A model generated the notes under the pieces. That model had not been told where the DNA came from. It saw only the letters and a list, made by a program, of their open reading frames with translations, and made no database searches. A DNA stretch of 6,415 nucleotides from a bacterium (lineage in GTDB: Bacteria > Krumholzibacteriota > Krumholzibacteria > LZORAL124-64-63): contig JAASSM010000118.1 of NCBI GenBank assembly GCA_021767885.1, positions 1 to 6,415 on the forward strand, written 5' to 3'. The position numbers and the translations under genes were made by a program. The stretch's first letter is position 1, and every line of letters begins with the position of its first letter. This document shows positions 1 through 6,415 of the stretch, piece by piece.

Positions 1-11
1 CCGCGGCCGGC

Positions 12-34
12 CCAGGCCGATGCCCGCGGCCTGG
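12..34 (-). terminator. Hairpin just after the last gene, possible transcript end
   Basis: The arms CCAGGCCG (12-19) and CGGCCTGG (27-34) pair perfectly over 8 bp around a 7-base loop, starting 7 bases after the lipoprotein stop. Reading in the direction of the operon, the bases after the stem are all G and C, with no T-tract, so this is not a classical intrinsic terminator. It may stabilise the 3' end, or it may be chance in GC-rich DNA. Confidence 0.3.
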
Positions 35-41
35 CTCGCCG

Positions 42-1625
42 CTAGCGGTCGGGCCCGGGCTCGAACCGCTGGACGAACTGGACGGTGACCGCGGTGCCGG
101 CCACCTCCACGTCGAAGACGTGCCACCAGCCGGTGGAGTCGCTGGTGTCGGCATCGAAGGCCGCGTCGGCCACCGCGAAGCTCCAATCCTGCTCGTTGAT
201 GGTCAACGAGACCGTCGCCCCGGAGGTGAGCAGACCATCCGTGGTGCCGGTCTCGTAGTCGTGGACCCAGTACTCGGTGCGGCCCTCGTACCAGCGGCGC
301 CCCAGGATGCTCTCCGGCCCGCCGCCCTCGCGGGCGTCGCCGAGGTGGGCGGTGAACGGCGGCGCGTCCACGCGGCCGCGGTCGACGTGGTCCAGCGCCC
401 ACTGCAGGCCGAGGTCGCCCCCGGAGCCCGGGACCAGGATGAGGTAGTGCGCGTCCAGGTCGCCATACCCGGCGGTCCAGGTCAGGTCGATACGGTAGTC
501 CGGCAGCACCACCCGCAGGGGCGCCGGCAGCGTGGCCGGGCAGTCCTCTGCGGTGCTCACCGTGTCGGCCGAACCGGTGATCCCGCCGAAGTAGGGCGTG
601 ACCACGGCGCGCGCATGCCGCGGCACGAGGAGCCGGAAGGAGCCGTCGTCGCGGGACTGCGACGCGGCACGGAAGCGGCCGGCGAGATCGCGATAGACCA
701 CGTTGGCGCCGGCGAGCGGCTGGCCGGCGGCATCCTGCACCACGCCGGCGACCTCGCAGGGTTCCGGCACGGGCTCCCCCCAGCAGACCGGTCCGAGGGA
801 GGCGACGGTGGCCACGTAGGCGCCAGCCTGGAGGTCGGCCGACCCCGCCTCCTGCCAGGTGCCGGTGGCCACGTCGAGGACCCAGAACCCGACCGTCGCG
901 GGGCTCGGCCCGCCCGCCGGATCGACGGCCAGCCGGTACGTGACCATGGTGTCCGGGGCGAGGGAGAGCGGGCCCGCCTGCGAATCGATGAGCGTCCAGA
1001 TCACGCCCAGCGCGTCGAGGGTCACCTCGGCGCCGTCCTCGCGCCGGCCGCGGAACTCGCCGGGGAAGGCGGCGGCGAAGTCGGCCTGGTCGGCCCTGGC
1101 CAGGGCCATGAACGCCCCGACGCGGTCGAGGTACAGCTGCCCCGCGTCCACGAAGGAGGAGTCGGCGAAGACGGCGCCGCTGCCGAGGCCGTCGAGATCC
1201 ACCGTCGCGCTCTCGCTGGCGAAGAACACCGCGCCACGCGCGAGCGGCAGCATGGCCACCTCGGGGAAGGTGAGCTCGCTGCCCGGAGTCAGGCTCAGCG
1301 CCCGGTAGTTGGTGTTGATGCGGGGACCCTTGCCGAAGCGGGCGATGGTCGCGCTGGCGTCCAGACCCGCGACCAGGAACTGGCCCGAGTCATCGGAGAA
1401 GCCGAACCTCTCGCCCACGGTGACCTGGACGCCGGTCAGCGGCGCACCGGTGTGGTCCACCACGCGACCGGAGATGCTGACGGTCTGCTCGCCGCCGCCG
1501 CCATCGCCGCCCTGGTCGACGAACGGCGGGGCGATGCGATCCTCGTCCGAGCACGCGGCCAGGCCGGCGAGCAGCGGGATCAGCACGGGGAGCAGGAGTC
1601 CGCGGGGCGCGAGCCGGTTCGACAT
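42..1625 (-). CDS. Lipoprotein with two carboxypeptidase-regulatory-like domains and a YfaP/DUF2135-like C-terminal domain
   Basis: The protein has 527 residues. Its signal peptide ends in the lipobox LAAC with the lipidated Cys25. Ser at +2 suggests outer-membrane sorting if proteobacterial rules hold. A Gly/Asp-rich linker (37-45) follows. Domain 1, about 48-127, reads ISGRVVDHTGAPLTGVQVTV and then DDSGQFLVAGL. This is a carboxypeptidase-regulatory-like beta-sandwich. Residues about 128-285 form a middle module ending VGFWVLDVATGTWQEAGSAD, which resembles the PLW.YDE.TG.W.EEG.A segment found between such sandwiches. Domain 2, about 290-372, reads VAGVVQDAAGQPLAGANVVY and then DDGSFRLLVP. 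The C-terminal part, about 377-515, has IDLTWTAGYGDLDAHYLI, GGPESI, YWVHDYETG and WWHVFDVEV, the pattern of YfaP/DUF2135-like domains. No catalytic residues are evident, so a binding or structural role is likely. The ATG at 1625 follows GAGG (1635-1632) by six bases and lies 17 bases after the TPR stop, so co-transcription is likely. Its link to TonB function is inference. Confidence 0.85.
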   Translation of the reverse strand: MSNRLAPRGLLLPVLIPLLAGLAACSDEDRIAPPFVDQGGDGGGGEQTVSISGRVVDHTGAPLTGVQVTVGERFGFSDDSGQFLVAGLDASATIARFGKGPRINTNYRALSLTPGSELTFPEVAMLPLARGAVFFASESATVDLDGLGSGAVFADSSFVDAGQLYLDRVGAFMALARADQADFAAAFPGEFRGRREDGAEVTLDALGVIWTLIDSQAGPLSLAPDTMVTYRLAVDPAGGPSPATVGFWVLDVATGTWQEAGSADLQAGAYVATVASLGPVCWGEPVPEPCEVAGVVQDAAGQPLAGANVVYRDLAGRFRAASQSRDDGSFRLLVPRHARAVVTPYFGGITGSADTVSTAEDCPATLPAPLRVVLPDYRIDLTWTAGYGDLDAHYLILVPGSGGDLGLQWALDHVDRGRVDAPPFTAHLGDAREGGGPESILGRRWYEGRTEYWVHDYETGTTDGLLTSGATVSLTINEQDWSFAVADAAFDADTSDSTGWWHVFDVEVAGTAVTVQFVQRFEPGPDR

Positions 1626-1631
1626 GGGATC

Positions 1632-1635
1632 CCTC
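1632..1635 (-). promoter_or_regulatory. Ribosome binding site of the lipoprotein gene
   Basis: GAGG lies six bases before the ATG at 1625, in the 17-base gap after the TPR gene. It selects this ATG over upstream in-frame starts that would fall inside the TPR gene and would bury the signal peptide. Confidence 0.65.
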
Positions 1636-1642
1636 GTGTGCT

Positions 1643-2872
1643 CTAGGTGTCGCTGCTCATCTTCCGGGCCCGCTGCAGCAGCCGCCGGGCGAGCTCGGAC
1701 TGGTCGTCGTGCTTGGCCGCCGCCACCAGGTTCTGGATGGCCAGGCCCCGGTTGCCCAGCTCGATGTGGCAGTACCCCACCATCAGCCGGGCCCGGCCGT
1801 TCTCCGGGTCCAGTGCCGCCACCTGCTGGAACGCCTCGGCCGCTGCCGCGTGGTCCTGGCGCAGGTAGTGCACGTCGCCCATGAGAGACCACAGGCGGGG
1901 CGTGGGGTCGGTGGCCAGTCCCTCCTCGATGGCGGCGAGGGCCGCGTCCAGATCGTGAGCGGCGACCAGGGCCGAGACCAGGCGCTCGTAGTCCTCGGCC
2001 GCCGCCTCGCCCCGCATGGCCTGACGGTACTCGTGACTCGCCAGGTAGGGCACGTCCACCATGGTGTAGAGGTCGCCCAGCGTGCGCTCCTCCCGCGGCG
2101 TCAGCTCCCGCAGGAAGCCGACGATGGTCAGCGCCTCGGCCGCCTCGCGGTACTCCTCGAAGCCGACGTGGAACTGGTAGTCCAGGAACCAGGCCTCATC
2201 GCTGCCCGGATCGCTGGCCAGGTAGTCCGCGATCACCGGGCCGGCCAGCTCACGACGCTCGAGGGCGATGGCGCACGAAGCGAGCTGCGCGTACCAGTCG
2301 TGTCGCGGCGTGCCCCAGCTCCCGCCGCACAGCTCCTGGAGCAGCGGCGCGGCGGCCTCCTGGTCGCCGGCCAGCATGAACCCCGCGGCGGCGAAGTAGA
2401 GGGTCTCGGGCTGCGGATCGGAACTGGCCCGGAAGCTCTTCAGGAAGGCCGCGCCCGAGGCGGCGTAGTCCTTCAGCGTGTAGTGGACATGTCCCAGCCC
2501 GAACCAGGCGGCCGCGAGCCGCGGCTCCATCTCCACGGCGCGCGCGTACTGCTGCCGCGCCGGCTCGTACTGCTCCAGGGCATCGTGGCTGCGCGCGAGG
2601 TGATAGCGCACCAGGTAGTGATCCTGGTCGGGATGGTCTTGCAGGTGCTCCTGGAGCTCGACGATGGCCTCGGCATGCTCGCCGCGTCCGGCGGCCGCCA
2701 CGGCGCGCACCAGGATCTTGCGCACCAGGCGCGGGACCTGCGACATGTCCGTCGCGTCGACGTAGTAGTTCTGCGCCCCGGTGCGGCCGGGGCTCTCGCT
2801 GCCCTTCTCCGCGGCGAGGGCCCCGCCGCCGGCGATGATCAGGGCCAGGAACGTCACCAGGATCGAACGCAT
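1643..2872 (-). CDS. Secreted tetratricopeptide-repeat protein of the TonB2 operon
   Basis: This 409-residue protein has an N-terminal signal peptide (MRSILVTFLALIIAGGGALA, cut near residue 20) and no lipobox, so it is probably soluble in the periplasm. After a short linker, a helical region begins with residues about 43-65 (SQVPRLVRKILVRAVAAAGR). TPR-type helical pairs follow. The clearest are about 86-119 (YLVRYHLARSHDALEQYEPA), 120-153 (AAWFGLGHVHYTLKDYAASG), 324-357 (PRLWSLMGDVHYLRQDHAAA) and 358-391 (ARLMVGYCHIELGNRGLAIQ). The middle (about 185-320) is more degenerate but still looks helical. A TPR protein closes the TonB2 operon in Vibrio and its relatives, where it is an accessory; its exact role there is not clear to me. 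It probably acts as a protein-binding scaffold near TonB. The start is the ATG at 2872 rather than the adjacent GTG at 2875, because of ribosome binding site spacing. The gap from tonB is nine bases. Confidence 0.9.
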   Translation of the reverse strand: MRSILVTFLALIIAGGGALAAEKGSESPGRTGAQNYYVDATDMSQVPRLVRKILVRAVAAAGRGEHAEAIVELQEHLQDHPDQDHYLVRYHLARSHDALEQYEPARQQYARAVEMEPRLAAAWFGLGHVHYTLKDYAASGAAFLKSFRASSDPQPETLYFAAAGFMLAGDQEAAAPLLQELCGGSWGTPRHDWYAQLASCAIALERRELAGPVIADYLASDPGSDEAWFLDYQFHVGFEEYREAAEALTIVGFLRELTPREERTLGDLYTMVDVPYLASHEYRQAMRGEAAAEDYERLVSALVAAHDLDAALAAIEEGLATDPTPRLWSLMGDVHYLRQDHAAAAEAFQQVAALDPENGRARLMVGYCHIELGNRGLAIQNLVAAAKHDDQSELARRLLQRARKMSSDT

Positions 2873-2877
2873 CACGA

Positions 2878-2883
2878 CCTCCT
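2878..2883 (-). promoter_or_regulatory. Ribosome binding site of the TPR gene, overlapping the tonB stop
   Basis: A full AGGAGG lies five bases before the ATG at 2872 and only two bases before an in-frame GTG at 2875, so the ATG is the better start. The tonB stop TAG (2884-2882) supplies the first two bases of the site. A ribosome ending tonB would therefore cover it. Confidence 0.8.
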
Positions 2884-3505
2884 AGTTCAGTCGGAAATGC
2901 AGGGTGGTGGTGATCCACGCGGTCACCGGCTCGCCGCCGACCTCGCCGGGCTGGAAGCGCCAGCCGGTCATGGCCTTGCGGACGGCCTGATCGAACATGC
3001 CCTGGGGCCTGGATTTCAGGATGTTGACCTGACGCACCTCGCCGTCCTTGCCCACGAGCACCTTCACCGCCACGTACCCCTCGATGCCGCGCTCGCGCGC
3101 CTGGTAGGGGTACTCGGGGTTCACGCGGGCGACCACCTCGGGCGCACGGTCGAGGTCCAGGGAATCGAAGATGAAGTCCGTCGGCGTCGCGTCGCGCCGC
3201 ACGCCGCCCACATCCAGCGCCACCCCGATGGCGGGGCCGGCGAGATCGCCCAGTCCGGGCTGCACCAGGTCGGGCGCGAAATCGGGCTGCTCCGGCTCCG
3301 GTGGCGGCTCCGGCTCCTTGACCTCCTCCGGCTCCGGCGGATCGGGCGGCGCCAGCGAGACCAGGCTCACGCCCACGGGCTCGCTGATGTCCTGGACCGG
3401 GTCGCGTTCCTGGGACAGGACGGTGGTCAGCCCGAAGAGGCCGAGGTTCACCGCCGCCGCCACCGCCAGGACCGCCACCAGCCGGACCGCGCGGCGCAGG
3501 ATCAT
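2882..3505 (-). CDS. tonB: TonB family energy transducer (TonB2-like)
   Basis: The protein has 207 residues. An N-terminal anchor helix (about 7-30, LVAVLAVAAAVNLGLFGL) would be held by ExbB/ExbD. A Pro/Glu-rich periplasmic segment follows (about 52-75, with PDPPEPEEVKEPEPPPEPEQ), then a linker (76-120). The TonB C-terminal domain (about 121-207) has NPEYPYQARERGIEGYVAVK, then DGEV, then a segment with FDQAVRKAMTGWRFQPGE. This matches the (Y/P)P..A...G.EG.V.V.(V/F)...G.(V/I) pattern and the W.F.P motif of the family, the part that binds the TonB box of outer-membrane receptors. The short Pro-rich stretch is typical of TonB2-like proteins; E. coli TonB is longer. The anchor lacks the Ser16/His20 pair of E. 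coli TonB, with Ala16 and Asn20 there instead. The start overlaps the exbD stop (ATGA) and follows GAGG by seven bases. The stop TAG shares bases with the next gene's ribosome binding site. Confidence 0.95.
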   Translation of the reverse strand: MILRRAVRLVAVLAVAAAVNLGLFGLTTVLSQERDPVQDISEPVGVSLVSLAPPDPPEPEEVKEPEPPPEPEQPDFAPDLVQPGLGDLAGPAIGVALDVGGVRRDATPTDFIFDSLDLDRAPEVVARVNPEYPYQARERGIEGYVAVKVLVGKDGEVRQVNILKSRPQGMFDQAVRKAMTGWRFQPGEVGGEPVTAWITTTLHFRLN

Positions 3506-3921
3506 GATTCGCCCTCGCGCCTGGCCGCCAGCGACACGCTGCTCGCGCCGGCCAGCCGGCACTGGTCCATGACCTTGACCACGTCGCCGGTCTGGCTGCC
3601 CTGGTCGGCCACCACCACCACGCCGGCCTCCGGATCCTCGGCCAGCGCCCGCTCCACCAGGCCGCGCACCGAGCGCACGTCCACCTTCTTGCCCTCCATC
3701 CACACCTCGCCCTCGGTGCTGACGCCGATCATGATGGACGCCTTCTCCTTCACCTCGGCCGTCGCGGCGGTGGACCGCTGCACCTCGATGCCCGACTCCT
3801 TGACGAAGCTCGTGGTCACCACGAAGAAGATCAGCAGCAGGAAGACCATGTCGATCAGCGGCGACATGTTCACGTCCACGCGATCGCCCCCGCCGCGGAT
3901 GGTCCGGCGCACGTTGATCAT
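3502..3921 (-). CDS. exbD: ExbD/TolR family biopolymer transporter subunit
   Basis: This protein of 139 residues is the usual ExbD length. A short basic cytoplasmic N terminus leads to one membrane helix (about 21-40) opening with NMSPLIDMVFLLLIFFVV. Asp24 is the conserved membrane aspartate (E. coli ExbD Asp25) thought to carry protons in the motor. The periplasmic part (about 45-139) has the ExbD/TolR fold signature: a strand reading IMIGVSTEGEVWMEGKKVDV, a helix with VRGLVERALA, the strand AGVVVVADQ, and a final helix with GDVVKVMDQCRLAGASSVSLA. In the complex, ExbD sits inside the ExbB ring and contacts TonB in the periplasm. The gene has ATGA overlaps at both ends, with exbB (3921-3918) and with tonB (3505-3502), so the three subunits should be made together. 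A clear Shine-Dalgarno sequence, AGGAG at 3931-3927, fixes the start. The identity is secure. Confidence 0.96.
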   Translation of the reverse strand: MINVRRTIRGGGDRVDVNMSPLIDMVFLLLIFFVVTTSFVKESGIEVQRSTAATAEVKEKASIMIGVSTEGEVWMEGKKVDVRSVRGLVERALAEDPEAGVVVVADQGSQTGDVVKVMDQCRLAGASSVSLAARREGES

Positions 3922-4548
3922 GGCATCTCCTCTCCCGGCCGGTGGCGACCGCCGCGGTCGTCCCGCTCGAGGTCGCGTTCCAGCAGGTGGGTGGTCTCCT
4001 CCAGGCGCAGCCGGAGCTGCTCGGCGCGGTCGCGCAGGCGGCCGCTGAGCACCAGGCCGGGGATGGCGATCAGCAGGCCGGTCTGCGTGGTGACCAGCGC
4101 CACGGAGATGCCGCCGGCCAGGGCGCGCGCGTTGCCGGTGCCGAAGACGCTCAGCACCTGGAAGGTCTCGATCATGCCCAGCACCGTGCCCAGCAGGCCG
4201 AGCAGCGGCGCGATGGCCGCCAGCACGGCGATGGCCTCGTGCCGGTGCTCCAGCTCGCGGTCCAGGCGCTCGCGGCACTGGGCGAGGATCTCGCGGTCCA
4301 GCCGGGGACGACCACTGCGCAGCTCCACGAACGCGCGCACCAGCGCCGCCCGCAGACCGCGCCGCGCCGGCGCCGGCGGCGGCTGCTCGCCGCGGGCGAT
4401 GGCCAGCAGGCCGGGGATGTCCAGGTCGCCCCGGGCGTAGCGGCGCAGGACCCGCCAGCGCTCGAGGATCAGCGTCCACATCACCAGCGACACCAGTACC
4501 AGCGGGCCCATGACCCAGCCGCCCTGGCGCAGGTAGGACGCCGTGGCG

Positions 4549-4556
<8 letters not shown>
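3918..4556 (-). CDS. exbB: Short ExbB, proton channel subunit of the TonB motor (ExbB2-like)
   Basis: The protein has 212 residues, normal for the short ExbB of TonB2-type systems. TM1 is about 12-33 (GGWVMGPLVLVSLVMWTLIL). A cytoplasmic loop follows, then TM2 about 108-130 with APLLGLLGTVLGMIETF (Thr124) and TM3 about 147-170 with GGISVALVTTQTGLLIAIP. It should form the pentameric inner-membrane ring around ExbD and, with the long ExbB and TonB, couple proton flow to TonB movement. I chose the ATG at 4556: it lies 7 bases after GGAG (4567-4564), overlaps the upstream stop by 8 bases (ATGCTTGA), and gives a family-typical N terminus, MLDATASYLRQGG. An in-frame ATG at 4628 would add 24 low-complexity residues that merely re-read the upstream gene's repeat, so I reject it. 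Oddity: the Glu expected in TM3 is Val152, and the second acidic site seen in the long paralogue is Gln158. The stop overlaps exbD as ATGA. Confidence 0.93.
3927..3931 (-). promoter_or_regulatory. Ribosome binding site of exbD
   Basis: AGGAG lies five bases before the exbD ATG at 3921. It sits inside the last codons of exbB, consistent with coupled translation across the ATGA overlap. Confidence 0.75.
4161..4211 (-). repeat. 51-bp near-identical direct repeat, copy in short exbB (TM2 region)
   Basis: These bases match 4840-4890 in the long ExbB gene with four adjacent differences by hand alignment, including a perfect 29-base match (4183-4211 with 4862-4890). Both copies encode the APLLGLLGTV.GMIETF segment in the same codon register. 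The repeat reflects paralogy under strong constraint, possibly kept alike by gene conversion. Confidence 0.8.
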
Positions 4557-6104
<1,548 letters not shown>

Positions 6105-6108
<4 letters not shown>

Positions 6109-6415
6109 GGCGTCACCGTCCCCAGCGGCAAGGGCAGCACGCCCAGCGGCCGGCGGCGCGTGGCCATCTCCACGGCGCGGCGGATGCCGTCCAGGGCGTC
6201 GCCGTCCAGGGGCACGAACGCCGCGGCGGCCGGGTCCCAGGCTCCGCCGCGGCTCATGTCCGGGGTGAGCCAGAACAGCCCCAGGCGGCCGACCATGAGC
6301 AGGTCGGCGGTGATCTCCTCGCCGGCCACCGGGATCCGGTCCTGATACACCTCCAGGGCGCCCCCGTACCGCGCCTCGATGAGCACGGCCTCCAGGGTGC
6401 GGCGCAGCTTGTCCG
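6105..6415 (-). CDS. DUF3450 family protein, C-terminal part (5' end outside window)
   Basis: This is the last 102 codons of a gene that stays open to the right edge of the window, so its start is not visible. The visible protein begins DKLRRTLEAVLIEARYGG and continues ALEVYQDRIPVAGEEITADL. A central LMVGRLGLFWLTPD segment follows, then an AWDP segment and a helical end. This matches the C-terminal half of DUF3450 proteins, which typically show an (I/V)E..YG...E.Y motif, a D.L.(V/L)GR(V/L).L segment and a W(D/N) before the final helix. DUF3450 proteins are secreted coiled-coil proteins of unknown biochemical role, and they are encoded just upstream of TtpC-type ExbB genes in TonB2 operons. 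Its stop codon overlaps the next start as ATGA (6108-6105), which implies co-translation with the long ExbB. A GTG at 6386-6384 is in frame, but coding similarity continues upstream of it, so I do not take it as the start. Confidence 0.85.

Noticed and set aside
1..12. Short palindromes at the left edge (CCGCGG and GGCCGGCC)
   Set aside because: Such GC palindromes are common by chance in this DNA, and the window edge prevents judging any larger structure.
120..1646. Plus-strand open frame of 508 codons
   Set aside because: It is a mirror of the lipoprotein gene, with Gly/Arg/His-rich translation and no domain pattern.
1626..1892. Upstream extension of the lipoprotein frame into the TPR gene
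   Set aside because: It would bury the signal peptide and lipobox behind about 89 Gly/Pro/Arg-rich residues. The ATG at 1625 has a proper ribosome binding site.
1709..4048. Plus-strand open frame of 779 codons
   Set aside because: It lies antisense to the TPR, TonB and ExbD genes, all of which have clear family motifs. Long antisense frames are expected at this GC content. Its translation is low-complexity His/Arg/Gly-rich with no recognisable domain.

Overview
The window is about 6.4 kb of very GC-rich (roughly 70% or more) bacterial DNA. It is almost fully coding, and every gene I accept lies on the minus strand. Read right to left, it is one tightly packed operon: the 3' end of a DUF3450 gene (6415-6105), a large TtpC-like ExbB with a periplasmic coiled-coil extension (6108-4549), a short ExbB (4556-3918), ExbD (3921-3502), TonB (3505-2882), a secreted TPR protein (2872-1643) and a multidomain lipoprotein (1625-42). 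The last 41 bases hold a hairpin without a T-tract.

The order DUF3450, long ExbB, short ExbB, ExbD, TonB, TPR is the layout of the TonB2/TtpC systems known from Vibrio and many other diderms. The inner-membrane ExbB/ExbB/ExbD motor should use the proton gradient to drive TonB. TonB then spans the periplasm and pulls on TonB-dependent outer-membrane receptors. DUF3450, the TtpC-type extension and the TPR protein are expected to be periplasmic accessories. No receptor gene is in view, so the substrate is unknown.

Five of the six junctions are overlaps or very short gaps: three ATGA overlaps, one 8-base overlap and one 9-base gap whose Shine-Dalgarno sequence shares bases with the upstream stop. 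The sixth gap, before the lipoprotein, is 17 bases. I see no internal promoter. The promoter must lie beyond the right edge of the window.

The organism is a diderm, shown by the TonB system and a probable outer-membrane lipoprotein. The high GC and the carboxypeptidase-regulatory-like/YfaP-like lipoprotein would suit Gemmatimonadota, Krumholzibacteriota/Eisenbacteria-like candidate phyla or Myxococcota. The sequence alone cannot decide between these.

This is a recognisable system rather than a wholly new one. The points that depart from the standard picture are: the lipoprotein added to the operon; a 12-bp repeat that builds both the signal peptide and, inverted, the Gly/Asp/His tail of the long ExbB; a C8 run where a one-base change would fuse the two ExbB proteins; and a short ExbB that lacks the usual TM3 glutamate.
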